64,000 nt of DNA from NCBI GenBank assembly GCA_019055375.1, contig JAHQIW010000786.1, forward strand, positions 1 through 64,000. The letters are read 5' to 3'. The position numbers and the translations under genes were made by a program. The notes beneath the pieces are model-generated. The model did no database searches. It worked only from the letters and a program-made list of their open reading frames with translations, and was not told where the DNA came from. Positions 45,229 through 57,299 of this stretch are shown here, in pieces (within the stretch, counting starts at the first letter, position 1; the number at the start of each line of letters is the position of its first letter). This DNA is from Parelaphostrongylus tenuis (lineage: Eukaryota > Nematoda > Chromadorea > Rhabditida > Metastrongylidae).

Positions 45229-46351
45229 CAAGAACACTGGCCTACAACGTCACTGAATTTATTCTACCTGTTAATTTCGCGTGGACGTCAAAAGATAGTG
45301 TCGCATCACAGGTTGCAGGAATTTTGAGGAGTGGAATGGAAATTCAATTGGTCGTACAGCGGCTGATAATGGAAGCTGTAAGCTACCATGCAAACATTTT
45401 ATGTTGTTATTACAGCGTGTCTGAATGTTTTTAGTAGATTCTAGTGCAATTAGTTCAATTTTGAATGTTTTTTTCTAGGTCACTAATATACTTGAAGAAC
45501 AAGGTCGCAGTGCCGGCCTCTTTCCTGCTGTAATATCTAGCATATTAAGTCAACTCACTGTCCGAGTCAATTACAGCCCACTTCAATGCGACAATGTACT
45601 TGTCAGTCCAGGGACGGGGAGAATGGAAATTATGGGTTAGCGTTCAATCATATTTCACAGTTGCAATCCATGTGCGATTTGCGTATGAGTATATATGTAT
45701 TAGTTGTATGATGTTTGTAATAGTGAAAGTGCTTTTTGCAACCTCAAAATTATCGAATGACAATATTAGTCGATTGATACTTCATATTACCCTCAACTTA
45801 GAGTGGAAAGCTACTTTCTGTAGACTTTCTACTTTACTTTATTTCATTTTGTCTAACTGTTTTTTCCGAGTGCATTATTGCCTTCGTCATTAACAGAGAA
45901 ATGATAGCATCAGATATCGTTGGAGGATACATCTACTAGATCCTCAATGATCTAAAAGTCGCGTACTTCGCAGAAAAATGATTATCACCTGAAAATTATT
46001 TTCATAGTTATGGCGGGCGTGGTAGAAAACTGCATTATCATTGGTAATACAGTGAGCAGCATATGCAATGAAGTGACTGGCCAAAGGTGCATGTACACGG
46101 CCCCATTTGAGAAAATTGGACCGGTACCAGCAACACATCGGACAATTTCTGGAACAGTTTCGGTTAGATGGACTCTCATCAGTGGTATAATTGTTCACGC
46201 CAATATATCATTCTTTTAAGACCACTAATATCATAATGGCGAATTGGTCGACTCAAATGTGGTAGAGTGTGATGACAGAGTGGCCCGTACCATAGCGACT
46301 GGACCATTTGGATCTCATTTCGGTGGAGTTTCTGTTACTGTCGGGAGCTGA
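45229..46351 (+). pseudogene. Gene copy Y2, broken in its last exon
   Basis: Exons correspond one to one with Y1: 45229-45377 (149 bases, same as Y1), 45479-45635 (157 against 154), 46008-46162 (155 against 158) and 46221-46351. The first three stay open and keep LPVNFAWTS, VQRLIMEA, LEEQGRSAGLFPAV, LSQLTVRVNYSPLQC, SSIC and the four cysteines. The last exon reads NIIMANWSTQMW, then TAG at 46263-46265 where Y1 has CAA. A one-base deletion near 46274 follows, after which ATGPFGSHFGGVSVTV resumes. Its acceptor reads TTTTAAG instead of TTTAG or TTTCAG. Breaks confined to one exon suggest recent decay, or a truncated product. Confidence 0.62.
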
Positions 46352-46657
46352 GAAATGAAAAATATGAAATGCATTGCTGTGAAGTAAAGGCTGTATTAGA
46401 TTGAATATTCAACACAATTTCACCCCATATACAATTGAGACCTCCCTTCAAATGTCTTAATACGAACTGATGAGGTTTTCGTGGAAATCACATATTTGTG
46501 CGTAAGAAGTTTCCTTTTCAAATTATCAAAGACATTCAATACAGGACGAATAATTTCACTGAAAGCCAACAGCTTCTCGCGGAGGGCTTCATGAACACAT
46601 CCTTTTTCCAGGCTGTCTCTACACTGGAACCTCTCCGAAGAACAATCGATGATATAA

Positions 46658-46691
46658 CATACATACATACATATATGTATATATATATATC
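46658..46691. repeat. CATA/TA microsatellite
   Basis: CATACATACATACATATATG followed by TATATATATATAT. Ordinary simple repeat. Confidence 0.8.
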
Positions 46692-46899
46692 CTTTACATG
46701 ACCGGTTATCGTTAAGGTTTCAAGCAAGCTTAAATCCGCCGTTGCTGCTATAGTGCAAAGATAAAAAAATCACTGTTTTTGAATAATTGTATGAGCTTTA
46801 TGACACCTTAAACATTTTCTTGAAAAGATAGCAGCTACACTAATGGTGTACACGGAGTTTGTTTCGTTCGAGCAAGACAGCTTATGCTGTAATCTATTT

Positions 46900-48900
46900 G
46901 GCAATTTTTATTGGATATTTCGGGCACCTACCAAATGGTTTACGTCCTCATCGTGGTTGAGAGGTGTGCCTGGGTGCCGTACTGTAAAGCACAGTGGTGG
47001 GATCAGCCTCACAACAGTGCTACCCAAGCTGAAGAGTCCGACGTTTCCACCCGAAAAATCTAACTAAGAGTGAACCGTACCAGGAATGAGCGCCGTCTTG
47101 GTACCATTCAAATGAAAGGTGTATTATCTTTTTGATCAACAACGGCCGGCGACTTCCTGGCGTGGTGAAGACCCGTGGAAGGCCCTCGCTAGCTTACCTT
47201 AGAAATCCAGTGAGCAAAAACTGTTTTAGTCATCGAAAAATTCGCGCCTCAATGCTTCACACACTGGGTGCTCCTCTGTACGACGTCGGGCGGTGAGACG
47301 ATCGGTGAGCGATGAACAAGTCTCATTTCCAATAGGACATCAAGGATAAAGGGCAAAAGAAACACTCGCTAGAGGAGACATAGAGGCTGCCTCTTGTTTT
47401 GCAAGTATAACATCGGAACCTCCGATGCCAAAGTTTAAGCACTCCTCAAGGCCACTAGTCGCGCTCAGTGTCGTTAGTTTAATCTCTTTACATGAAACGG
47501 AAAGCTGGAAAGCCGGCATAAGACAATCAAACGACAAACTCTTGTTATAATCGGTTTTGTCGTCCACTCAAACGTTCCCATCCAGTCATTTCGTACAAAA
47601 TCCTATCGCCGCGCCTGGCTGTCCTTCGTCTCAAATTCCTTTCACAGCAAGTTGGTAAAAGTCGTCCACAACAAAAAAGTCCTTCTAAAATTTCGTTGTT
47701 GGAAACTTCAACGCCAAATTAGGAACGGCAGGAGAAAATCAGTACAAGCTAGGGAAATTTGGTAGCAGCTAGAACGGAGATCGTCTCGTAGGACTTGTGT
47801 CCACGGCACGTACCCTTCCATAATTACTCGTTTTTGAGAAGGCGGACATGAGAGCCTTTCAAAGGTGTCATGCGGAGATAATACACGTGCCTATTTGACA
47901 CTTCAGTGGTATCGGGATTCTCTACGGGACCTGATCGCCGTCTCTTGCGTGCGAAGATTCGATTCAGTCATGAGCTGGAACAGAAGTGTTATCGTTTCTC
48001 AAAAAAACAAAACAAGTCGTGTACGACAAAGATGTTTTCGATAGAACTCTCTCGTTATACGAGTGGCAGATAAAGGAAATCTTGACCAAAGACTACGAGT
48101 CGTTTGTCGATAGACTTAACTCCTACCAGACTAGCATCAGTTCCCCAAACAAAAAGTTCTACTTGCAACTCCACTAGCACTTAGCATTTCTTAAAAAAAG
48201 AATCTGAATATTGATCTCCTTGCAGTTTACCTAATCAGGCTGATAATCGATGTCATCTGCAGAACAGCTTTACAGGAGGATCTACATAGAAATAGAGAGA
48301 AAAAGTTGTTAAGTGCAAAACGATCTATATTGAGAATATGGCGTCGGGATCTCTATAACAACAACGAAAAATTTCGTACCGATGTTTTCCGTTCAATAGC
48401 CGCCCATTTTCGGCCTACAAAATCCCTCTTGGTAGGAAATCATCCAACCTAACCTCCGAGATTCGAATTGAGTTTGAAAGCATGAAGAGGAGCACAGCTC
48501 TAGTAATTGAAAACATTCCTACTGACTTCTTCAGAACTGTTGGCCACAATCTGTGTGTGCTTCTCGCAAGACACATGGAATCATATCTTCAGAAGGAAAA
48601 AATCCCAGACCAGTAGGGACACTTGAACAGTCATTCTACCTGAAAATTCACAGTAAAGATCTTTGTAACTTTAGCCTAATATACTTATTGAGTATACTTC
48701 CGAGTTCTTCACATGCACCATCCTTTTGCTCATATCGACGATCTCGGATAAGGGACACTCAGTTGAACAAGCAGGATTTCGTAATGAATCCCGCTGTATG
48801 GACCGCATCCACACCGTGTCAAGGGTCGGCTAAAGAATCTCGCATTAGAATTTACAGTGGGAAAAATGTGATGTTCTAAATGAGTGATAGAAGTGCAACC
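46900..48900 (+). mobile_element. RTE LINE of a second subfamily, degenerate
   Basis: An endonuclease remnant VVGNFNAKLGTAGENQYKLG starts at 47694 (the family GDFNAK aspartate is N). It continues with FFEKADMR and a GSDHR-like region near 47.93 kb. Next come the linker VVYDKDVFDRTLSLYEWQIK (48012), a LARHMESYLQKEKIP stretch (48.56 kb) and further reverse transcriptase remnants to 48.85 kb. It differs clearly from the RTE type at 36.8-39.6 kb. The left boundary is uncertain: 46.9-47.3 kb (RGVPGCRTVKHSGG and following) is included on the guess that it is 5' sequence. Confidence 0.65.
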
Positions 48901-49129
48901 AGTTTTGAGACGTCAACAACTACGAGAATAGAATTACTGAACTTCGGAAACTCACACTACTTCTAAAAATCAGAGTCGAGACGTTCAACAAAAGTTCCAT
49001 GACTACAATAGGATCACCGAGTTGGAGACATTCTAGGGTTTCATCAAAAAAGCTTATTGAAAAACAGTTCAAAGGCCCAGCGTAGCTCCGTGAGCTGCCT
49101 TCGTTTACTTTCGCATTGAAATGTTCTAG

Positions 49130-49320
49130 AAGAGAACATTATGGGAAATATATTTTGTAAGAAGGTACAAAGTTTTACCAAGGTTGTTACGCCAGAGCCA
49201 TACGTACGTTTCGAATGTGTTGCCCTCCTCATCAGTGGCTCACGCCCCACACTGAACCCTGCTCTATAGAAGGGATGGGGGTGTGGGGGGGGGCGTTGTT
49301 CATAGTGGTTACACATGATA
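49130..49320 (-). repeat. Repeat family DR2, minus copy
   Basis: The reverse complement reads GCAGGGTTCAGTGTGGGGCG, GAGCCACTGATGAGGAGGG, GAAACGTACGTATGGCTC, then GGCGTAACAACC. It is colinear with 29.30-29.43 kb, with a run of C on one side. It contains the best preserved hammerhead fold in the window, listed separately. Confidence 0.6.
49195..49241 (-). ncRNA. Putative type I hammerhead ribozyme
   Basis: Minus strand 5' to 3': GAGCCA (49241-49236), core CUGAUGA (49235-49229), helix II GGA...UUC with its loop (49228-49213), GAAA (49212-49209), self-complementary CGUACG (49208-49203), UA (49202-49201), then UGGCUC (49200-49195). GAGCCA and UGGCUC pair perfectly as helix I on either side of the core. 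UA is an allowed cleavage dinucleotide, giving a predicted cut between 49201 and 49200. Helix III is too short to fold alone but is palindromic, so two molecules could pair, as described for minimal type I hammerheads. Activity is inferred. Confidence 0.55.
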
Positions 49321-49739
49321 TAGTATTATTATGACTTCTTTAAGACTTTGAACATTCTTACATAATACATTGAATGTGTAAAGCGAAGTTTCAAAAGTAG
49401 TCGATGAAGTGGATTTATACATGTTTACTACCATTCGCAATCGATCGACTGAAGAAATCATAACAATTTGATATCATGTGCGTCGATTAACTTGGTTGAA
49501 AAACAATCCTTTTGAGCTTGGTACTCCAAGGTAGACGACGTAGTGCAGTGCTTAGTGATGCGGAGTACGAGAATGCAGAATGATAAGCGACGATTCCTTC
49601 GTCCAACATTTTCTTGCAAGTAAACATATGAGAGACTAAAAACGCCTTGGCTCTGCCTCCTCCGAAAATCGTTCCGCAAATCGTCAAGACGGAGCGGTGT
49701 CGTCAAAGTGCAAAAAAAAATTGCAAAAATACACTAGAT

Positions 49740-52700
49740 CTAGACCAATCTGAATTCCGCAACCACTCTATTCCATTCATTCAGTCAATCAGAAGTGACC
49801 TTCGAAGTGCTTTCCCTTAAACTAAGGTGTTTACTGGACTAGTTAGGTTCGCAGAGTGTTTATTATTTTGCATGGGTGTGGGCATAATGAATGGCGCCAC
49901 TTTCGCTACAGTTTACTGTTTCTTCTCAAGCTTTACTTTGTTTTGTATTGTGCGGAACGCTCAGAACGTTTGAGATGGTAATTTTGATGAAGGATGTCAT
50001 TACAAATAGAAGGAAGGCAATATCTTGAGAATAGAGAGTCGATGATGACTTATATGGCTATTTTGTAGATCAAAATCGAATGTTTTGGCAAAGTTGATAA
50101 TTTAGTCGATCTACAAAGACACCGAATAGTCAGTATTTGTCAGAACGACTGCTTCTGTTAGATAGTAGTCGATTATCAGTGCCAACCGCACTATGGAACG
50201 GATAAAATCACGACAAAGGTAAGAATCTGAACAATGTTCAGATCGAATGATCAATGTGAAAAATGCAGGGAATTTCTGCCGTTTATAAGTAAAATGTCAA
50301 GATAAGCACAAGATTTTCAACCTACATAGAAAAAAAGCCGCCTTGCTATGTTCAAGAACTTTCGAGAACACTGAGAAAAGATAAAAACCCCTTTTCTGAG
50401 TTTAGCCCACTAACTGTAACTTCTCATCAAATGTATCAAGGAAGTCTTCGCGGCTACTAGCGAGGAAAACGGGTATGGAAGAGAAATGTGGAAGCAGAGC
50501 ATTCAACGTAGTCCACAGCAACAAATGAGAATCTGTAGTTTCAATTTGCGTTAGCTTCAATGGAATGTTTGAAGTTCGCATTTTTGCGTCATCTGAGATA
50601 ATGGGAAAAGCATGTGTTCTCAAAATTACGTTCATTCGACGGATCGGATAATTTTTCAGCGTTTTTGAAAAAGGCTCCTTTCATTCAGAATGAGTGCCGT
50701 ATAGAAATGTAGTTAGGAATACTATAGCTAACTGCGTTACATGTGCAACATTTATAAATAGACGTTTTTATTTTCATCCAAGTATCAATGTTCCAGCACT
50801 TTCGCTAATTCAAGCACTACCAACGAATAGTTTGAACATCTTTGTTAGGCGAAGTTGTTGCATTAGCTTGGTGCACTGTCGATGATCACCGTGAAAGCTC
50901 TTCCTAACTCCCACTCTCACTATTATGAGGTCACATAACTCAACCGCGCTTTCTCTTCAAGCTGGTATGAGAATTCTGAACGTAGAGACAGGGTGCACCA
51001 TTTATAAGCAAAATTTGCTTGATTAATTTTGACTTGTGAAGCCTCAAAACGACGATACATTCGTGTAGAGAATTTGTTTTTCGTTTTTGGTTTGAAATTG
51101 TCTAATTTATCATTCACAGCTTTCCATACACCTCAAAGTTATATCAAGAAAGAGCAAAGCCTAGATAAAGTTCGCAAACACTCTGGTTAAAATGGCGTTT
51201 ATTCTTTTGAGATTGCGATCAATGTTTGAAGTATGCGCACACCTGCCACCTGTCGTCTCGTTGATCGTCGAGTGACTCGAGCGGGTACCAGCAATACTTG
51301 TATTGTTCCCTATCGCGTGCAAGAGTAGCCCAGTGGATCCTCTTCGGTTTACGAATTCGCTAAGTATCATATCTCTCTTCCAGTCTTTTTGAGAAGAAAT
51401 TGGACCATCGGGTCGGTGGTCTTCTCGTAGAGCGCTTAATATCCCAAGGAATCCAGTCGGTAACGGCCTTCGTCCATCGGTTGTCGTTGAAGCGCATTAC
51501 TTGTCTGGCCTAACTTATTTTCGATATCCTGGCGTGTAGAATGGCGTCTCTGATCTTCGATCACTGACGTGGTTCGAAACTTCGGATCCTTCCTCTCATT
51601 TGCGAGATACGGGATACTCCTTGCAACAACCTTCCGACTGCGCTACCAATAGCGCCAAGTGATCTTTCATCCTGCTTACGTAGCGACCAAGTTGCTGCAT
51701 ACGTTAGGGCAGAGAGAACAGTCGAGTCGAAAAAAGTGGGCACGGAGACGGATGTTCTTTGCCCTCTTCACTACATACGAAATTCAACAAACGTTCCAGA
51801 TTATTGCTCTTCGATAAACTCAGAAGTTACGCCACGTTGCACGTTTTCTTGCTCAACTCTGGAGCTAAGTCGTTTATCATGTTGATTTCACGACCTAGAT
51901 AGACGTAACCGGAGCATCCAGAGACTTTTGCTCCATTGAGCGCGAATGAGGCATTCAAAATCCATCCGTTCCTCATGAAGATCGTTTTCGTGAGATTTAG
52001 TTGAAGGTCAATATTTCCACAGGCGCTGTCAAAATTGGTCAATATATTTTCCGCTTGGCTGATGCTTGGTGTTATGAGGACGATATCATCAGCAATTCGA
52101 AGGTAGTTTGATTGTCTACCGTCAATTTTCACTCCCATATCGTCCCATTTCAATGCTCGCATGACGTTTTGAAGGGTCGCGGTGAATAATTTTGACAAAA
52201 TTGTATCGCCTTTTCAAACAACTCTTCACAAGTCGATGGTGATATTGCTGCAAAATGGAGATATTCTAGCAGTGAAATCTTTATATAGCTTACAAAGGAT
52301 CATTATGTACCGAGTGGGAACGCCCTGGCTATCCAAAGCCTCTGTAACCGCTTCTGCTTCCACTGAATCACGTCCTGTCGCTGCCGTACCAGAAGTTCTT
52401 TCGGGGTCAGAGGAATGAGGCCCATATTTGTTGTTGTTTTCAGCATTTTGTTACTCAATTATAGCTTTTTAGGCTTCAAATACAGGGCTCGGTACTCACG
52501 AGTAGCTTACTGGTCTCTCTCGGAGGAGCGGGAGGAGCTTATTGTTGAAGGCGACTCGTAAGCGCCTCACATGTACTTCCCAGCCGCTTGATTGCAGGCT
52601 TTCGGTTGACTTGACCCGCGGAAAGAGAGTTTCCGTCAAATCGGCGCTGCAGGAGCAGGGAGCTCATCATCTGACTACACCTGCGTCTCTGGAAAGCACA

Positions 52701-53420
52701 CGGTCGCTTTTGGTTCGCGTTTATTCCCCTATCCACCAACTGTGGATGCGCTACGTGCCCTCGCGACTAATGGGCGGGACCTCAAAAAGGGAGGTCCGTG
52801 ACACAGCTCACCAATAAATATCTCTTAACTTCTAGATGGTGATGCACTTGGATGATCACCGGCAATCTACATCATATGATTTGTCTTTATCTTAGTATAT
52901 AGTACGCTAACGGACATTAATATCAAATTGCTTGTAGTCAATCCCCAAATGTCCTATGCTTTTCGTTTGCTTCCTCTTGAATGGCTTAGCTTAATCAGAG
53001 TCCTAAACAACTTTCATGAGATCGCTGCTGGAAAACACAGAGGAGGCCACCTCAGATTTCTTTTTTTCATTCACACCCGCCTCTGATTAATCGTTTCACT
53101 TTCTCCCATTCAATTCAGAAAATTGCAGGGTTCACTGCAAAGCATGAAATGCTCAGACCCTTCAATGGAACAGACGGCTCTTACATGCCTCATCATAGTC
53201 TCAAAGCGTTTACGTTTTGAAAAATTCCACCTGATCTAAGTACTCGTGAAAAAAATACTGCTTTTATTCGGTTTGCAGATAAATGATTGCGTAATCGTTT
53301 CAGCACATTCTTTTGTCAGCGCATTCGAGGAAACTAACCTAAATTATTCATTAATACTGATCTTCCCCTTTTGACATGAGGAACAATGCATCGATTCAGT
53401 ATGTATGTTTTTGCCCCACT
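49740..53420 (-). pseudogene. Family Z copy B, interrupted by an RTE
   Basis: Minus strand blocks: 53.33-53.13 kb (NALTKECAETITQSF, KSSIFFTS, then frame break), 51.13-50.99 kb (YGKAVNDKLDNFK, ASQVKINQANFAYKW) and 50635-50402. The last is an open 77-codon frame: MRTSNIPLKLTQIETTDSH, PVFLASSREDFLDTFDEKLQ and a stop. Copy A has the same blocks in the same order. The RTE at 51240-52812 lies between the first and second blocks, in a position with no counterpart in copy A, so it inserted after the duplication. The third block is intact and the first is not, so the gene is probably dead. Function unrecognised. Confidence 0.48.
51240..52812 (-). mobile_element. RTE LINE with internal deletion (RTE-C)
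   Basis: From 52812 down: the 5' untranslated part with a 66-codon minus ORF (52739-52539), then a CCCGAAAGAACTTCTGGTAC stretch shared with RTE-A at 6.45 kb. A junction near 52365 jumps directly into the middle of the reverse transcriptase (TTCAGTGGAAGCAGAAGCGG). Then come the 52198-51827 frame (LFTATLQNVMRALKWDDMG, IADD in place of FADD, LNLTKTIFMRNGW), a 51743-51561 frame (FDSTVLSALTYAATWSLRKQ), and the tail AGGTGGCAGGTGTGC. The endonuclease and the first half of the reverse transcriptase are missing. Keeping both ends while losing the middle resembles a non-autonomous deletion derivative. Confidence 0.85.
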
Positions 53421-54989
53421 ACAAAAATGAAAGAACAAAGCTCATTCAGACACGTTTAGTTGCATTAATGTCGGTTTTGTTTTTGTTCATTGGATCATTC
53501 TTCATATGTTTGATTATTATGTTGACTTATGCCTTACATATAATATAAAATATCAAAACTAAATGATTTAAATCCTAACCCCTTACAGACGGCATTAGAA
53601 ATCGATGCACGATTTTCGTTGTTTGACTAAGGTTTTTTCCTTCTGTATGCTTTCAATTATTTTTGAGCTACGCATGTCAGTGGTCTGTTAAATGGGCTGA
53701 CTTATAGAGCTCGATACACCTGTTTCGACCTTGCGATCTCGTCAATCGGGCAGTTACCCTTTCGTCTTGCCAATCCTGTGTGGGTGCTCCAGTCCCTACC
53801 CTAAGAGTTAGCAAAAGCGAACATTTTACACTCTATGTCCAGTGAAACTGTTACCAATCACAGAGTGATGTACACTCGATTGCTCTTGTCTAGTACATCT
53901 AATAAATCACATTTTTCGTTTTGAGTGTTTTCTCAAAATCACAGTTCAAATTTCAGTATGCCTAATAATTATTTTTGAGTTTTATCCTTGATTTGGAAAA
54001 AATTTGCAGAATTCTTGTATTATTTTGATGAACAAGATGTTCTCTATTCGCTTATATGCTTTCAGTTTAGTTATGCGTGCCTCTTGTAGAGAAAAACTCT
54101 CGTTTACCACGCAATCGTACTGAATTTGGGATTCAATCAATTTCATTGCATTGTACAAAGGGGATCACAATGAAAACCTTTAGTTTTCCTCTTCCTTACT
54201 TTTATACAAGACTCAAGAGTATTCATGTTGAAGAAAAATTGAAGAACAGCTAGTAATTAATCAAAAATGATTATGCGTGCTGTATTCGATTCCTGTTCAT
54301 CGAAAACTTTCACTATAACTAAATTTATATCAATCATACGTTTATTTCCAGTTGTTCATAGTTGACGTACGTGAGAAAAAGTCAAGTATTTATGGATAGC
54401 AGAAGAATTCTGAGCGGCAAGAGACAACCGTGTTTTAACAGAAAGATGATTTTTATAATGTATTGTAAAGGTGTGGAAAAAATTTCGGTACTTATATGCC
54501 AGAAGGCGACCATTTTTTGAGCCGATCTTATTCGTTGAACAGGAACTTTTTACAAAAATGCTAGTTATCACCAGATAGCCTAAGTCTCTGGCTAAAACTT
54601 CATAACCCGGTTTTTTTTTATCTTCCTTTCATAAAGCTGTATCATCTAGAATGAAATTTTGTTTCTCATTTGCTTTTCGCTTCATTTTTGCCATGAATAT
54701 AGATCGCTGAAAGCATGAAAAGTATATTAGCGTATAGACATTTCCGGCAGCATCAGAGCCCACGTTTCTACCTGAAGTTTCTGTTAAAGTGGTGAAGAAA
54801 TCCCCACCTAAATAGCAATATCAAACGCAATCGGCCTCCCCTCCCCTCTCTCCGTGGGTCCGCAGGTGTGGAAATGTGTTAGAACGGCAGCAGCTATTGC
54901 TATTCTATTAAGGAATTTTTCACTGTATCGACACAAATGATAGAAAAGTAGATTTTGATACTACGGAAAAACTCTCTACACGCTGATAT
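53421..54989. other. No recognisable gene
   Basis: 53.45-53.60 kb aligns with 44.1-44.3 kb and belongs to the duplicated segment. The remainder is AT-rich, with only short ORFs. Confidence 0.4.
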
Positions 54990-55920
54990 GCTTTTGGTGC
55001 TTTCAGCGATTCATACTCGCAGTGAAAATGAAGACGAAGAGCGAATGAGAAATAAAATTTCATTCTGGATGTTACAGCATTATAAAAGGATATTTTCGAA
55101 AAAAATTGACGTGAATTTGTAGCTAGAGATTTGTTGCCAAAGATTACTACAGTGCTATAAAAGCACATATCCAGCGAACCTCAAAAATATGTCGCCGTCC
55201 AACATATGTGTACCAAATTTTCTTTTACACTCAAGCATCTTTCGCTGAACAGAGGTTTTCATTCAGACTTTCAAAAACCATTCGACAGCACATGTCTCAG
55301 CAATATCAATGATAAGTTTGCTATTTGAAAAGGACGTTTCAAAGCGTTGTTGCAGCAAAAAGATGGTTGAGTTTCGAACTCGGCGCCGTGTTGATCGCGC
55401 GGTGCATTTACATGTGACGTGCGGTGCACAACGAGCGTGAAGCTCAATATTCTTCTAGCCATGACGACGCACTAAGATGTCTTTCTCAAAAACGAAGGAT
55501 GTTTTTGAATTCTTCAAGATTTCTGCTCTCGAATGGGAGTGAAAGCCTGAAAGAAAAGCCGTGTCTTGCAAAAAATACTCAGATGTGCAAGACAATTTTA
55601 TTCTTGCTGCTACAGCTCGCAAGGAGAATTTTTTTCACAAGCGCACCATTGAATCTTCAAGATTTGAGCTATCGACTGGCATTGAACGGCGACATCTTGA
55701 TTCCATTGTTGTAGTATCCATTCACATACTTGTGGGAGACATACGCGGCGCATGTGAAATGCATTCTCAATTTCAGTGTTGCAGTACAAAAAAGATTTCT
55801 TCGAAAACCAAAAGCACCATTAAATTTTCTGAGATTTGTGACATCGAAAAATTACTGAATTTTTCAAGGAAAAGCTGTGGTCATCAAAAAGTGCCTGAGT
55901 GTTGAGTAACGTTTTCTTTT
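54990..55920. repeat. Dispersed repeat DR3 cluster
   Basis: Contains TTTCATTCTGGATGTTACAG, TTTCGCTGAACAGAGGTTTT and CATTATAAAAGGATATTTTC. All have partners in the other DR3 clusters. Two plus ORFs of 96 and 114 codons (55424-55714, 55561-55905) overlap in different frames within the repeat and are not credible genes. Confidence 0.4.
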
Positions 55921-55929
55921 CGCTATACA

Positions 55930-57299
55930 GTGTAATATAAAGACATTTCAGGAAAATAAGTACACCCAAATTTTCGAGATTTGAGTTACTTGTACTGGCA
56001 AATCATAGTCACGGATTTGGCTAATAGACTACAACTATACAGTGGTTTGGAAGTTTGCTCCCTTGGAACACCACGTGGGACTTACTGCTTTTGATGTGCG
56101 ATGTTGCTGTACGAACACTTAGATTGATTATTGATATCACAATGAATAATCCAGGTATGTGTGTATTAATATCTGATTAACAAACCATGGATATTCCTCA
56201 CACGAACAATGAGTTTTTTGCAAAAACGAACAACCTACAAAAATAAATATTACAATGGTAATACCAAAATTATGTATAGACAATTATAGCGCGATGTTAT
56301 ACGGCGATTAAGCAATAGGTACCAATATCTTCCAATGAGATACTATATTAATGTCGCAGAAAGGAGAGTCAAGAGTAATAATGAGTTTTGTGTGAGAACC
56401 CACAATATGACAGAATCACTTAGAATGCGTCCACAAAAGGGTTGAAGGATCAACATTTTATAAGCAGGAAGCAGTCGCCTTCTATGACAAGCCAAGTCTC
56501 TTGAAAAGAGATACACTAGTGGTAAGGACCTGGATTAGATAACGAGTAACTCAACTGGGAATCGAGGATCGCGAGATCGGTCTCAAAGGACCAGAAATAG
56601 AAGAACATCAGCGAACCAAAACTGCACTAACGGAAAGACGTGAAGATACTGGCTTCAGAGCTAAGTCATCAGTTTCTGCCGCCGCGCCCGCGAAGCGCCA
56701 CACAAGGCAAACGGAGCGCGATCTTCACTATACGAGCCTGGCGACAGTCACACCTAGTGGAGCATCCAGTGTGTTGTCATCCTTGAGGCCATCGGAACTT
56801 ATATACATAGGAAGGTGATCAGATATGGGACTGGGCGTCGTGCATGGCTAACTGGAAACTAGGATCGTGGTAGGCGACTTCGAGCAACGACGACACACAC
56901 CGCACCTCGTCGACGGCTCAGCTCCCAGCGCCAGCGGCTTCATAATCTCAACAACAATTGCACAGATGGTTACTATAGGTCATGATGTGTCACCAGGAGG
57001 ATGTTTATCTCGTAGAGCTGTCTTCGTTGCACGACAACAAGGAATCCAAAGACTTCCGCATTATGAGTCCTAATTAGCTAATGATGTTGACACGACAGTC
57101 GCGAACCGAAAAGGTGATAAAAGCAGCAAAGTCTAGTGGAGTTGCTATACTACTGAAGAGCTACTGAAATGTTTAGAAGGAGTGAAAGTACGCATTTTTA
57201 GAATATATGGGTGCTGATAGGGGAAAGTCTCGTACACAATGATGCACGCGCTTTTCGTAGACTTACTTGAGCTACATATTAGAATTATCTCCACTAGAG
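55930..57299. other. No recognisable gene
   Basis: A fragment of DR5 (GCGTCCACAAAAGGGTT, 56.43 kb) is present. A GC-richer patch at 56.6-57.0 kb has a 68-codon ORF without known motif. No exon is assigned. Confidence 0.4.

Noticed and set aside
46466..46490. CTGATGAGG...GGAAATC near Y2
   Set aside because: It resembles a hammerhead core, but the spacer cannot pair and the flanks are not complementary. There is no repeat copy with the same layout.
49458..49706. 82- and 66-codon minus ORFs near 49.5-49.7 kb
   Set aside because: The two frames overlap and neither has a known motif or a paralogous copy. The region lies outside the aligned part of family Z.
55424..55905. Two overlapping plus-strand ORFs of 96 and 114 codons
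   Set aside because: They lie in the DR3 repeat in different frames, with no conserved protein words shared with other repeat copies.
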